Shown: positions 1-9,006 of the stretch, in pieces
How positions within the stretch are numbered: the first letter of the stretch is position 1
How the letters are laid out: each line of letters opens with the position of its first letter
The notes under the pieces: model-generated
Database searches by the model: none
What the model saw: the letters and a program-made list of their open reading frames with translations, nothing else
What the model was told of the DNA's origin: nothing
Translations under genes and position numbers: made by a program
DNA from: Clostridiales bacterium
Lineage (GTDB): Bacteria; Bacillota; Clostridia; Christensenellales; Pumilibacteraceae
Reading direction: 5' to 3'
DNA length: 57,785 nt
Assembly: GCA_015055625.1 (NCBI GenBank)
Contig: SVHU01000012.1
Span: forward strand, 14,975-72,759

Positions 1-540
1 TTTCGTACGCGCTCCAGCCAAACTCTTCACAGCCAGCTTCCTTGCCGTCGTGATAAATTTTATCGTGTCCCAGCTTTTCTATACTCTCTCTTTCAAGCTC
101 GGTTTTACACTCCGTGCACTCTTTATGCTTGCTTCCGTCCTCTTCACACTTTGGTGCGTTGTCTATTATCCATTCGCTTGAAGTATGGGGCAAAATTGGT
201 ACAATCTCTTGTTTTACCAATTCTTTATGACATACTGAGCAGTACCTGCCTGAGGTTAAGCCTGTTGCCGTACACGTGGGCTTAACCGCCGATATTTCCG
301 CCTCACTATGTCCTAAAGCAGGAATTTGAGTATAAGTCGTATAATCGCATCGTTTGCACGTTTCGTACGCGCTCCAGCCAAACTCTTCACAGCCAGCTTC
401 CTTGCCGTCGTGATAAATTTTATCGTGTCCCAGCTTTTCTATACTCTCTCTTTCAAGCTCGGTTTTACACTCCGTGCACTCTTTATGTTTGCTTCCGTCC
501 TCTTCACACTTTGGCTCGTTGTCTATTATCCAATCACTTG
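1..540. repeat. Tandem 360-bp repeat in the protease gene
   Basis: Bases 1-180 match 361-540. The first 120 or more bases are identical and about five mismatches occur in the rest. The period, 360 bp, equals 120 codons and keeps frame. Each unit carries two Cys-rich sub-modules. The copy at base 1 is cut by the window edge, so further copies probably lie to the left. Confidence 0.95.
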
Positions 541-2719
541 GTGTATGCATAAACTCAGTTATAGTATTTCTTATTCCGCAATCGCACTTATAAAGGTATA
601 TCCCGTCCTTTTCGCACGCTACTTTTTCTTGCAAAGTATCAACTTTTCGCCATACGTGTTCGTGTTTTGAGTACACAATGTAAGCTAATCCGTTATCTAT
701 AACCTCTTGCTTATACACATACAAATCGATAAGTTTTTGAGGAATAGAGGTTAAATTTTTATCTACTGCAATGCTTGTAGCAAACGCGGTTAATCCTCCG
801 TTTTCGCTTGCTCCTATAAAATTAGCCAGGATATTTTGAGAGGAAATATACACCACTTCAAGCTCGCTACATCCTAAAAACGCACCGTCTGCAATCGCAG
901 TCATTGACGAGGGAATTTTTATTTCAGTCATACTAACACAATTTTCAAACGCCTTTGTTTCTATTGTTGTAATGCAATCAGGAAGAACAATTCGTCTTAG
1001 CCGTTCATTATTGGAAAACGCGCTTTCTCCAATTTGAGTAACCGCCTTACCTCCTAAAGACGCGGGCAGTACTAAATACCTTTCATTTCCGCTGTACGCC
1101 GTTATCTTAACACTATTACTATCTATCTCCGCATACGTAAAATCCGCTTCACTACCCGTTTTGAAAAGAGAAGAAATCCTAGCCCATTTTGCATACAGCG
1201 CGCTCTCTGACGTAAACACGTGCGTAAACATTTCAGTATAGTCTAAAACGGAAGTAAATTGCTCGTCAAAATACCAATTTTCCACCGCATACTCGTCAAT
1301 TTCTGGATAGGAGGGAAAGTCTTTTAACGTACTGTTTTTTACGTAATTGCTCGATACGTTATCAAGTTTTTCGTGATTATAATAATACGTTATCTCGTTT
1401 TGCTTAGCGTTTACGAACGCGCTTATATCCAATGCTCCATACCCATAATATTCATCTTTTCCACTCTCGCCCAAGTCCTTTGAAGAAAGCAGTAAATCAC
1501 TCTTTAACGTTGCAAAATCCGTAACGCCGTTTTTTGCTATGTACAAAGCGCACGCCGCCGAAACAATAGGAGTTGCAAACGAGGTTCCGCTAGTGTACGC
1601 AATTGTATCGTCAAGATAAGCTGTAAGTGTGGTTCCGGGCGCAACCACGTCGGTATTTACTCCGTAGTTTGAGTATGAAGCAATTTCCCAACTATCCTGA
1701 GCAAGCGCTCCTACACCAATAGCAACGTCTAACGACGCGGGGTACACAATTGTAGACACTCCGTCGTTACCGGACGCTGCGACCGGTATAATATTTTTCG
1801 CTACTGCTTGCTCTAACGCAGTTATTTGCGAAGTGTTTTTAGAAGGCGAACCAAACGACATATTAATAACGTCCGCGCCGTTGTCTATTGCGTAATAAAT
1901 TGCGTACACAATATCCGACGAGGAAACAAACTGTCCTTTATCGTTAACGTTACACTTAATAACCATAAGCTCAACGTCGGGCGCAATTCCCACAACGCCT
2001 TTCAGGTTTATTTGCGATGCTATAACGCCAGCAACCGAAGTTCCGTGCCCGTGAGTATCTTCTATTACGCTAAGCCCAGCCTCGCTTACCACCTTTTCCT
2101 CGCTCGCGTTATACGACAAACTGCTTATAACGCTTTTGCCCCACGTGTCCGAAAACTCTACGTGATCAGTATCAATTCCACTATCGATAATAGCAACTGT
2201 TACCTTGTTTCCGCTACTGTCTTTTCCCTTTGTGCTATTCCACACCGAACCCATATTAACGTAGTTAAAATGCGTTTGGTCCTTATAGTATTTATCCAAA
2301 ACCAACGCGCTAAGCGACGTATCGTCTATTATTTCATATTTATTTTCACTCACACTAACGTAATAATCAAGCGTTACGTAAGGTAAAAATTGCTCGTTGG
2401 AGTTATCTTTTGCAAAGCTTTCCACGCTTAAGTTTTCGGGGAGCTTTACCGTCGCATAACAACCGCTACTGTCCGTCCTTAACTTTCCGCCACACTTAGT
2501 AGCAACCTTTTGAGCTATATCCGGGCTATTATCAAAAACAAGTACGTTTTCGTTATAGTTGCCCTTATTTTCTTGCAAAACACGTAAAAATTCAGCCTTA
2601 TAGCTTTCGCCTAAAGCTCTTTCGATAGCGTTTGACGCGATAAACAAGCCTGCTATAATAAGCAATAAGCTTAGCATCAATACTGCTAAAAATGAAATTT
2701 TACGCTTGATTTTTTGCAT
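1..2719 (-). CDS. Subtilisin-like (S8) surface serine protease with LRR and Cys-rich repeats, C-terminus off the window
   Basis: I translated this frame directly; it stays open for 906 codons and leaves the window at base 1, so the C-terminus is missing. A charged start (MQKIKRK) and a hydrophobic stretch near residues 8-28 give a signal peptide or membrane anchor. The S8 catalytic domain follows, with Asp179 (DSGID), His223 (THGHGT), the oxyanion Asn318 (SGNDG) and Ser380 (SGTSFATP), so it should be active. After it come a Flg_new/InlB-B-like segment (about 440-500, ending ALYAKW), a BspA-type leucine-rich stretch (about 510-620), then Cys-rich modules with C-x2-C pairs. The last modules are duplicated with a 120-residue period. 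Start is the ATG preceded by AAGGAAAA. Likely a secreted or wall-exposed protease. The family and the catalytic residues are clear; the substrate is unknown. Confidence 0.9.
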   Translation of the reverse strand, partial: MQKIKRKISFLAVLMLSLLLIIAGLFIASNAIERALGESYKAEFLRVLQENKGNYNENVLVFDNSPDIAQKVATKCGGKLRTDSSGCYATVKLPENLSVESFAKDNSNEQFLPYVTLDYYVSVSENKYEIIDDTSLSALVLDKYYKDQTHFNYVNMGSVWNSTKGKDSSGNKVTVAIIDSGIDTDHVEFSDTWGKSVISSLSYNASEEKVVSEAGLSVIEDTHGHGTSVAGVIASQINLKGVVGIAPDVELMVIKCNVNDKGQFVSSSDIVYAIYYAIDNGADVINMSFGSPSKNTSQITALEQAVAKNIIPVAASGNDGVSTIVYPASLDVAIGVGALAQDSWEIASYSNYGVNTDVVAPGTTLTAYLDDTIAYTSGTSFATPIVSAACALYIAKNGVTDFATLKSDLLLSSKDLGESGKDEYYGYGALDISAFVNAKQNEITYYYNHEKLDNVSSNYVKNSTLKDFPSYPEIDEYAVENWYFDEQFTSVLDYTEMFTHVFTSESALYAKWARISSLFKTGSEADFTYAEIDSNSVKITAYSGNERYLVLPASLGGKAVTQIGESAFSNNERLRRIVLPDCITTIETKAFENCVSMTEIKIPSSMTAIADGAFLGCSELEVVYISSQNILANFIGASENGGLTAFATSIAVDKNLTSIPQKLIDLYVYKQEVIDNGLAYIVYSKHEHVWRKVDTLQEKVACEKDGIYLYKCDCGIRNTITEFMHTPSDWIIDNEPKCEEDGSKHKECTECKTELERESIEKLGHDKIYHDGKEAGCEEFGWSAYETCKRCDYTTYTQIPALGHSEAEISAVKPTCTATGLTSGRYCSVCHKELVKQEIVPILPHTSSEWIIDNAPKCEEDGSKHKECTECKTELERESIEKLGHDKIYHDGKEAGCEEFGWSAYE

Positions 2720-2808
2720 TAGTTTTCCTTGTTAATACTTTTATATAATATATACAATCTAATATGTAATTTTATTGCGTAGACATTATCTGACCGCGAA
2801 TTTTGTCA

Positions 2809-3900
2809 TTACCTGCCTAAGCTTTTTAGTACCTTTTCCACTGTTACATAAAGCTTTTCGCCCCACGCTTTACACCCCTCGCTGTTTGGATGTCCGCCGT
2901 ACTTTGCCTTATAAGGCATGTTTTCCACACCTAAAATCGGAACGCAATCAAAAACTTCGTCCACAATATTTTTAAGCTCGTTTTTTATGTAAGAATTAAT
3001 GCTTTCCCAGCTTTTTCTATCCTGTTCGTTATAGTCAAACGGAGGTACGGTTTGTAAAATCACCTTAACTCCTTCGTTTTTCAAAGCTGTAACAATAGTC
3101 TTAATATCACTCTTAGTCTGCTCGACGTTTTTTATCCTGAAAATATCGTTTACGCCAAAGCAAACCACGGCAACTTCGCACTGCTTAGCTCTATAAAACC
3201 AACTCTTAAGCATAGCACCGTCATTTGCTCGTCCAAAACCCAAGCCCACGTTATAACACGCATAATCGTCCCCTAAAAGCGAAGCAACGATAGACGCATA
3301 ATGCGAATAGGAGTTTAGCTCCGTTCCAATACCTTGCGTTATGCTATCGCCCCAAAACGTTATACGCGCCTTATATTTTTTATCGCATCCAACCATGCAA
3401 GGCACAGGCATTTGCCTATCCTCTACCCACTCGTCGTTTGCATTTTGAGAAAATACAGGAACAAGCACACATTCCTCGTGATAAGGTATTTTATCTCCAC
3501 AAAACTCAATATCCACGCACAAATATTCGCCTTTGTTTGCCTCTAATTTCACACCATCAGTGCTAAAAAATCCCGATACGTTTACGACTTTTTCGTGTTT
3601 TTTGTCAAAAGTAAGTCTGATAAACCTATCATTTTCAATATACGGATTACAATCACAAGTTATAGCTACCGCAATGTTTTTTATCGTCCAATTCAAAATG
3701 TCGGTATTAACTACGCTATGGCTCCCATCCGAAAAAGTACTGTCTATAATTGAAGAAAACAACAACGAATACTCATAAGTTCCACTACTTTCTATCCTAT
3801 AAAAAATTCTACCTTTTTTAGTTTTTCCACCTAACTCAAACCAACTTTGATTACCTGTTGAAGCAACCGTATCGGATACGTATTTATCAAAGTACTGCAT
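2809..3900 (-). CDS. SGNH/GDSL-family hydrolase with N-terminal beta-rich domain
   Basis: Residues about 1-170 form a beta-rich N-terminal domain. An SGNH hydrolase domain starts at ARITFWGDSITQG (Ser186 in block I), with a Gly-rich block II near NVGLGFGRAND, Asn251 in block III (FGVNDI) and His337 in the HPN block V, so the catalytic set looks complete. Such enzymes are esterases, often removing acetyl groups from polysaccharides. There is no clear signal peptide, so it may act in the cytoplasm on imported oligosaccharides. The start follows AGGGAAATTATA. It lies 15 bp behind the thioredoxin reductase gene on the same strand, so the two are probably co-transcribed. Family is sure; substrate is not. 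Confidence 0.88.
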   Translation of the reverse strand: MQYFDKYVSDTVASTGNQSWFELGGKTKKGRIFYRIESSGTYEYSLLFSSIIDSTFSDGSHSVVNTDILNWTIKNIAVAITCDCNPYIENDRFIRLTFDKKHEKVVNVSGFFSTDGVKLEANKGEYLCVDIEFCGDKIPYHEECVLVPVFSQNANDEWVEDRQMPVPCMVGCDKKYKARITFWGDSITQGIGTELNSYSHYASIVASLLGDDYACYNVGLGFGRANDGAMLKSWFYRAKQCEVAVVCFGVNDIFRIKNVEQTKSDIKTIVTALKNEGVKVILQTVPPFDYNEQDRKSWESINSYIKNELKNIVDEVFDCVPILGVENMPYKAKYGGHPNSEGCKAWGEKLYVTVEKVLKSLGR

Positions 3901-3915
3901 TATAATTTCCCTCGT

Positions 3916-4833
3916 TTACTTTTCCAAACCGTTTATATACTCCTCAGCATAATGTACGGCAACTGCTCCGTCACCCACTGCCGTCACAACCTGACGAAGA
4001 ACTTTTGTCCTTACGTCGCCAACCGCATACACTCCACCTACGTTTGTCTTTGTGCTTTCGTTTGCAATGATATACCCGTCGCTATCAAGCTCTACTTTCC
4101 CATCGAAAATCTTTGTTGCAGGTACTCTTCCCACGCTTACGAACAATCCGTCCGCAATAATTTTGTTTTCACCGTCCGGGCGCTTAACTACTATTCCTTC
4201 AAACTTTTCTGCGCCGTCAATTCTTAAAATATTCGCAGAAAAAACACTTTCCACGTTGTCAATCTTTTCCAATGCGTCCACGTAAATCTTTGTAGCCTTC
4301 AAACTATCCCTGCGGTGAACAAGATATACCTTTTTTGCGAGGCGCGATAAATACAAAGCGTCGGATACTGCGGTATTTCCTCCACCTGCAACTATTACGG
4401 TTTTGTCCTTATAAAATCTACCGTCACAATGCGCGCAATAATGAACTCCACGTGCGGTAAACTTTTCCTCTCCATCAACTCCCAAAAGCCTGGGATTTGC
4501 CCCCGTTGCTATAATTACGGTATAAGCAAACTTTTCGCCCGATGAGGTTATAATCTTTTTTACCTTACCCAAAAAATCAACGTCTAAAACTTCCGCATAC
4601 TCGGTTTTTGCTCCAAACCTTTCAGAGCCTGCTTGCATCTTAAACGAAAGTTCAATTCCGTCAATGCCGTCATTAAAACCAGGATAGTTATCAATAACGT
4701 CAGTTATCGACATTTGTCCGCCTACGCTCATTCTCTCTATAATAAGAGTGTCAAGTCCAGCTCTTGCGCCATAAAGCGCCGCAGTATATCCAGCAGGCCC
4801 TCCACCAATTATAATAATATCATAAATTCTCAT
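3916..4833 (-). CDS. trxB: Thioredoxin-disulfide reductase
   Basis: A 305-residue flavoprotein of the usual TrxB length. It has the FAD-binding GGGPAG motif at residues 10-15, the redox-active Cys133-Ala-His-Cys136 pair, a second Rossmann motif GGGNTA for NADPH at about 150-155 followed by HRRD, and the C-terminal FAD motif YAVGDVR. It passes electrons from NADPH to thioredoxin in the cytoplasm. The active-site pair is CAHC where many relatives have CATC. It sits between an AraC regulator upstream and a GDSL hydrolase downstream on the same strand. It could also be one of the ferredoxin- or flavodoxin-linked TrxB-like proteins of clostridia, but the NADPH motif argues for the ordinary enzyme. 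Confidence 0.93.
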   Translation of the reverse strand: MRIYDIIIIGGGPAGYTAALYGARAGLDTLIIERMSVGGQMSITDVIDNYPGFNDGIDGIELSFKMQAGSERFGAKTEYAEVLDVDFLGKVKKIITSSGEKFAYTVIIATGANPRLLGVDGEEKFTARGVHYCAHCDGRFYKDKTVIVAGGGNTAVSDALYLSRLAKKVYLVHRRDSLKATKIYVDALEKIDNVESVFSANILRIDGAEKFEGIVVKRPDGENKIIADGLFVSVGRVPATKIFDGKVELDSDGYIIANESTKTNVGGVYAVGDVRTKVLRQVVTAVGDGAVAVHYAEEYINGLEK

Positions 4834-4878
4834 AAAATTTCCTCCTTACATTGTATATATTATACGCTTTTTCCTCTG

Positions 4879-5703
4879 CTAAAAATACTTTTTACGGTAT
4901 TGCTTTGGCGAAGTTCCTACAATATCCTTAAACCGCTTACAAAAATAACTCGGACTTTCAAATCCGCACTTTTTACCAATTTCCTCCACGCTATCATTGC
5001 CGTATCTTAGCATTCGCTTAGCCTTAGACACTCGCAGATTCAATAACTCGTCCATAATAGTAATTTTTCGCATCTTTTTATAATATTTACAAAGCGCGTA
5101 CTTATCCATTCCCACGTACTCAGCAATCGCATCGAGCGCAACATACGAGGCATAATTTTTTTCCAGGTACGCGTTAATTTTTATAATTACGTCGTCCTCT
5201 TTATTTAACACCGCGTCAAAGAAATTGCTAACAAACGAATAACCGATAGCGGATAATGCAATGGGAGTAGTTTTACCGTTGAGCATTACTCTTGGCGCTT
5301 CAGTTTCGTACGTTATCGTATCTACAAAATCCTCTTCGCCGTCATTTACGTAGTTTCGAAGAATTTCCGCTTCCGCTCTGAGATAGTCGGTCATTTTGTA
5401 CGTAAAATATTTCATATCGTCAATTGCGTAGTTTAGGTACTCTTCGATGCAAAAAAATGAACACCAAGACGTTTCAAGCTCGTCGCCCCAGTACGCACAC
5501 GGCACGTCGTGGCGAATGAAAATTCCTTCGCCCTCACTAAGTGTAAACTTGTCGCCGTCAATATCAAAAAAGCCTTCGCCCTTTTCTATCCACATAAAAA
5601 CGTTATAGTCCGTTCCACGTTCGCGAATTATGGGACATTGTTTTTTCGTACGCTTTACGCTATAAAGCTCTAACGCCAACTTCTTTCCATAAATTTTTCC
5701 CAT
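4879..5703 (-). CDS. AraC-family transcriptional regulator
   Basis: A 274-residue protein with an N-terminal cupin-like sensor region (about 20-110, with the GEGFFDIDG and GEGIFIRHDVP strands) and a C-terminal pair of helix-turn-helix motifs (about 175-274, ending FGFES-type CGFESPSYFCKRFK and GTSPKQYRKKY). This is the standard AraC/XylS layout, usually sugar-responsive. It is transcribed away from the sugar isomerase-like gene at 5826, and the shared 120-bp gap holds that gene's consensus promoter, so it probably controls it. It may also be co-transcribed with trxB, 45 bp downstream. The ligand is unknown. Confidence 0.9.
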   Translation of the reverse strand: MGKIYGKKLALELYSVKRTKKQCPIIRERGTDYNVFMWIEKGEGFFDIDGDKFTLSEGEGIFIRHDVPCAYWGDELETSWCSFFCIEEYLNYAIDDMKYFTYKMTDYLRAEAEILRNYVNDGEEDFVDTITYETEAPRVMLNGKTTPIALSAIGYSFVSNFFDAVLNKEDDVIIKINAYLEKNYASYVALDAIAEYVGMDKYALCKYYKKMRKITIMDELLNLRVSKAKRMLRYGNDSVEEIGKKCGFESPSYFCKRFKDIVGTSPKQYRKKYF

Positions 5704-5738
5704 ACCAATATCCTTATATTTTTATTTCTAAATTTTGA

Positions 5739-5767
5739 TTGACAAAAGATTTTGTATACAATATAAT
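5739..5767 (+). promoter_or_regulatory. Consensus sigma-A promoter for the sugar isomerase-like gene
   Basis: TTGACA at 5739-5744, 17-bp spacer, TATAAT at 5762-5767: a full consensus match. A perfect palindrome TTGTATACAA (5752-5761) lies in the spacer and could be an operator for the divergent AraC regulator or another repressor. Confidence 0.8.
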
Positions 5768-5825
5768 TATAATATATTCGCTTTAGTCTTGGCAAGCGTT
5801 ATTACAAATTTTGGAGGGAATTATT

Positions 5826-6578
5826 ATGAGATTATGCGTGCCTATCCCCTGTTTTTTCGGCAAGCTCGATTTTTGTGAGGCAATCAGAAAAGTTAAAGCG
5901 CTCGGCTACGACGCTATCGAAACTTATAACTGGCAGAACCTGGATTTAGACAAGGTAAAAGCAACGCTTGACGAAACAGGCATAGAGCTTGTTAGTATGT
6001 GTACCACGGAGTTTAGAATGACCGATCCTAGCTTTAGGGATTTATGGCTAGAGGGCTTAGAAAAATCGTGCATCGCCGCGCAAAAATTGGGCGTTAGAAA
6101 ACTTATTACACAGGTAGGTCCGGATACCGGCGCTCCAAGAAGCGAGCAACACGAAGCAATCGTTACTACGCTAAAGCTTGCAACCCCCATTTTGGAAAAG
6201 TACGGCGTTACCATTATGCCCGAACCTCTTAACGTGCTAGTAAACCACCCCGGCTACTACCTCACGTCCGCATACGAGGCGTTTGATATAATAAAAGAGG
6301 TTAACCACCCACTTGTCAAGCTTATTTACGACATCTATCACCAGCAGGTTAGTGAGGGAAATATTATCCCAAACATTATTAACAACCTCGACCTTATAGC
6401 TCACCTTCACTCTGCAGGACACCCGGGCCGTCACGAGCTTCAGTTTGGCGAAAACGATTATAAGGTTATCTTCAAACGCGTGGACGAAGCAGGATATAAA
6501 GGCTGTTGCGGTCTGGAATATATTCCCACTCTCGACGCTGAAGAAAGCTTGAAAATTTCAAAAGAACTTTATGGTTAA
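5826..6578 (+). CDS. Sugar phosphate isomerase/epimerase-like TIM barrel (hydroxypyruvate isomerase family)
   Basis: A 250-residue xylose isomerase-like TIM barrel. The likely metal ligands are Glu133 (MPEP), Asp169 (IYDIYH), His195 (HLHSAGHPGRHE) and Glu231 (GLEY), the pattern seen in hydroxypyruvate isomerase and ketose 3-epimerases. A TTG start at 5811 is possible, but that codon overlaps the GGAGGG ribosome binding site (5813-5818), and the ATG at 5826 has ideal spacing, so I place the start there. It has its own consensus promoter and lies opposite an AraC regulator. It probably isomerises a short sugar or sugar acid in the cytoplasm; the exact substrate cannot be told. Confidence 0.88.
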   Translation: MRLCVPIPCFFGKLDFCEAIRKVKALGYDAIETYNWQNLDLDKVKATLDETGIELVSMCTTEFRMTDPSFRDLWLEGLEKSCIAAQKLGVRKLITQVGPDTGAPRSEQHEAIVTTLKLATPILEKYGVTIMPEPLNVLVNHPGYYLTSAYEAFDIIKEVNHPLVKLIYDIYHQQVSEGNIIPNIINNLDLIAHLHSAGHPGRHELQFGENDYKVIFKRVDEAGYKGCCGLEYIPTLDAEESLKISKELYG

Positions 6579-6636
6579 CTAATATTTGCTTAACAAAAAC
6601 CGTACGGTTAATCTAAATACTTATTTTACCAAAACC

Positions 6637-6666
6637 GTTAGGGCGATTCACGAATCGCCCTAACGA
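6637..6666. repeat. Dispersed palindrome, GGGCGATTC family
   Basis: A near-perfect 30-bp inverted repeat centred on GGGCGATTCACGAATCGCCC (6641-6660). The same core recurs at 10453, 10677, 11097, 13052, 13377 and 16657 in this window, always between genes. It is a REP-like dispersed element. Confidence 0.85.
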
Positions 6667-6691
6667 AACAAAATCACTTTCATAAAACAAC

Positions 6692-6719
6692 AAAAAGTCC
6701 GATACGTATCGGACTTTTT
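6692..6719. terminator. Bidirectional rho-independent terminator
   Basis: A perfect 28-bp palindrome. The arms AAAAAGTCCGATAC pair with their complement and end in T5 on both strands. It lies between the converging isomerase-like gene and the small hypothetical gene, so it can end transcripts from both sides. Confidence 0.85.
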
Positions 6720-6756
6720 GTGTGTTAATACTAAATATCTCGCTAAAACAATGTTA

Positions 6757-7206
6757 TCAAACAAACTCTAATCTATTATCTCGGGAATAAGAATCTAAAG
6801 ATATTTTCTTTATTGAATCATTATCACATCTCACTGTAGCCAATAAATAATTTTTTCTTAACTTTATATCTATTATTTCACCGTACCAACCGTCTACACA
6901 CACTATAATATCCCCTATCTCAAAATCTTTAGCTGTATACTTTGAAATAGGTTTCCCAGTGATATGTTTTGATACCGGAGGCGGGGGAGGAGGTGGTGGG
7001 ATAGGAGGGCGTTTCTCTTCTTTGTAATATTTACAATGTTTTGAACCTGGGCAATGATTATTATAATACGCCCAATTATTAGGCGAAAAACAAATTCCTT
7101 TTTCGTAATACTTACACCAAACTTTATGTCTTCTATCGTCAGTCTTGCGATCGGGAAGAATTATTGTCATAGACACGTCTTGCACTCTTACTTCAACTTT
7201 TCCCAT
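6757..7206 (-). CDS. Small hypothetical protein with Cys-rich N-terminus and polyproline linker
   Basis: I do not recognise this 149-residue protein. The N-terminal half has four cysteines in two pairs (CKYYEKGIC and CPGSKHC) that could bind a metal. Then comes a run of proline (PPIPPPPPPPP) and a C-terminal domain of about 60 residues (DFEIGDIIVCVDGWYGEIIDI) that looks like a small beta-barrel. A longer frame starts upstream, but the ATG at 7206 is preceded by GGAGG with good spacing, so I start there. An extended -10 promoter (TGCTATAAT, -10 at 7240-7245) lies upstream. It is a single gene between two terminators. Probably cytoplasmic. Confidence 0.6.
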   Translation of the reverse strand: MGKVEVRVQDVSMTIILPDRKTDDRRHKVWCKYYEKGICFSPNNWAYYNNHCPGSKHCKYYKEEKRPPIPPPPPPPPVSKHITGKPISKYTAKDFEIGDIIVCVDGWYGEIIDIKLRKNYLLATVRCDNDSIKKISLDSYSRDNRLEFV

Positions 7207-7346
7207 ACATTTTTCCTCCGTTAAAAACTTTCTACTTTTATTATAGCATACATAATGGGACAAAAATCGCCCATAATTATAAAAAATAACAAAACTTTAT
7301 AAGTTTTAACAATTTAGTAAGTCCCAATAAAAACTTCCAATAAAAA

Positions 7347-7378
7347 AGCATGGGCGACTGTCTAATCGCCCACGTTAC
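7347..7378 (-). terminator. Terminator of the NanE/MurQ fusion gene
   Basis: TGGGCGA (7351-7357) pairs with TCGCCCA (7366-7372). On the minus strand the stem is followed by GCTTTTTT. It lies 20 bp past the stop of the fusion gene. Confidence 0.8.
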
Positions 7379-7391
7379 TTAATTCTTTACT

Positions 7392-8837
7392 TTATTCTTT
7401 TATACCGGTTATTTCCAAACATTTTCTTATTGACCAAGAATTATTTTCGAGCAATGCCCTACACTCTGACTCATCCTTTTTGCAAAGAGCGGAAAGCATA
7501 TTTACCGCGCGGTTTTTGAGTTTAATATTGTTGGGGTTGATATTAACCATAAGGTTACTAATTACGCAACCGCACTTGATAAACAGGGCTGTGGAAATCA
7601 TATTGATAGTCATTTTTTGAGCGGTAGCCGCTTTCATTCTGGTAGAGCCTTTAACCACTTCCGCACCCGTAAGAAGATGCGCCGAAAGATCCGCAAAATC
7701 ACTCATTTTGGTTTTTACGTTGTTTACAATAGCAACCGTTTTTGCGCCTTGTTCTTTTGCATACGCCATAAAGCCCAAGCAAAACTGCGCGTTTCCGTTT
7801 GCAGATATTCCGATAGCCACATCATTTACGTTTACGCCCAATTCTTTCGCGCTTTCATATCCGCTCTCGTAGCTGTCTTCCTTGTTCTCGCTGGCTTTGA
7901 ACACCGCGTCTTTTCCGCCCGCCATAGTAGCAACCACTCTACCATGCTCCACTCCATACGTGGGCGGACACTCGGCAGAATCCACAACGGCAAGTCTTCC
8001 GCTTGTTCCTGCCCCGCAGTATAAAATTCTTCCGCCTTTTTGATACCTTTCGTATATCGCGTCCACAATTTTTGCAATAGATGGTAACGCAAACTCCACC
8101 TCTCGCGCCACACTTGCGTCCTCTGCGTTAATCTTAGATAAAATACCCAAAGTGGAAAGCTTGTCTATATCCAAAGAGCGCTCGTTTCTATCCTCGGTAG
8201 AGGGCGGATTTTCAATTTTATCAATCCCCGCTTTTGCCTGTTTTGCATAGTTATTAACCGCGGTTTTTAAGTTTAGTAACGGATTTCCAACAACTACGCC
8301 ATAGCTTCCTTGTCTTAAAAACGCCGATACGTCCTCGGCTTTTTCGAATACTCCACACGCAAGAGTAGGAATAGAAGACGATTCTTGCACGGTTTTTATT
8401 TTTTCGTTTATAGCATTTTTATCCCCCTCAAACTCTTCGCTGAGAAGATCCATACAAAGCATATCCACTCCACTTTTCTCGGCTATCTTTACGCTTTGAA
8501 TACTATTTGCGTCAAGCACAGCAATCGCAGTTTTTTCACAGCTATGAACGTAAGCAACAACGCTGTCAATATTGGGAGAAATACCAACCGCAACCACATC
8601 AGCACCGTTTGCTATAACCTCTTTTGCACAATCCACGTCATGTGTAATACAGCCGTTTTTTAGCGTATATCCAATAATGGGGATGTCAAGACTGCTAACA
8701 GCACTAATATCATTACTCTCCACAATAAGCCCAACCGCGCCACCGTCCTGAGCTTTCTTTCCCAAAAGTGAAAGCACGTCGCTTTTGAACGGATTATTAA
8801 AAAACGAAACAATTACGCCTCTATCAAGTTTTTTCAT
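7392..8837 (-). CDS. murQ: Fusion of a NanE-like TIM barrel with N-acetylmuramic acid 6-phosphate etherase (MurQ)
   Basis: A 481-residue two-domain protein. Residues 1 to about 200 resemble ManNAc-6-phosphate 2-epimerase (GGAVGLIVES, IPIIGYTLKNG with Lys60, SYGVVVGNPL). Residues about 220-481 are MurQ, a SIS-fold lyase that removes lactate from MurNAc-6-phosphate to give GlcNAc-6-phosphate; it keeps GAGTSGRL and the SAECPPTYG block (275-295, Glu289), ENKEDS and GSTRMKAATAQK. The joined domains would feed muramic acid and possibly ManNAc into GlcNAc-6-phosphate, the substrate of the NagA encoded at 17.6 kb. In the NanE half the usual Glu of the AEGK/R-type motif reads ACGVF, so its epimerase activity is doubtful. 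The start follows AGGAGA. MurQ assignment is firm, NanE function is inferred. Confidence 0.88.
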   Translation of the reverse strand: MKKLDRGVIVSFFNNPFKSDVLSLLGKKAQDGGAVGLIVESNDISAVSSLDIPIIGYTLKNGCITHDVDCAKEVIANGADVVAVGISPNIDSVVAYVHSCEKTAIAVLDANSIQSVKIAEKSGVDMLCMDLLSEEFEGDKNAINEKIKTVQESSSIPTLACGVFEKAEDVSAFLRQGSYGVVVGNPLLNLKTAVNNYAKQAKAGIDKIENPPSTEDRNERSLDIDKLSTLGILSKINAEDASVAREVEFALPSIAKIVDAIYERYQKGGRILYCGAGTSGRLAVVDSAECPPTYGVEHGRVVATMAGGKDAVFKASENKEDSYESGYESAKELGVNVNDVAIGISANGNAQFCLGFMAYAKEQGAKTVAIVNNVKTKMSDFADLSAHLLTGAEVVKGSTRMKAATAQKMTINMISTALFIKCGCVISNLMVNINPNNIKLKNRAVNMLSALCKKDESECRALLENNSWSIRKCLEITGIKE

Positions 8838-8868
8838 AGGGTTCTCCTACCTTTTAATCTATGCCGTC

Positions 8869-8897
8869 ATTATACCACCATAGCAAAGCTAAGTCAA
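8869..8897 (-). promoter_or_regulatory. Promoter of the NanE/MurQ fusion gene
   Basis: On the minus strand: TTGACT (8892-8897), 17-bp spacer, TATAAT (8869-8874). The transcript would start about 25 bp before the gene's ATG. Confidence 0.75.
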
Positions 8898-9006
8898 TAT
8901 ATAACGGAAAAATTAACCTCAATTATTATTAAATAAAATTTCGAAACTCAATTATTGGTGTAGTTGAGCAGTATTCAAAAAAAACAAAAAAATTCCAGCT
9001 TTCCTA

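Noticed and set aside
326-2386. Plus-strand open frames of 114 and 186 codons (326-670, 1826-2386)
   Set aside because: They lie opposite the S8 protease frame, which has catalytic motifs and is continuous; the plus-strand translations show no family motif and are shadows.
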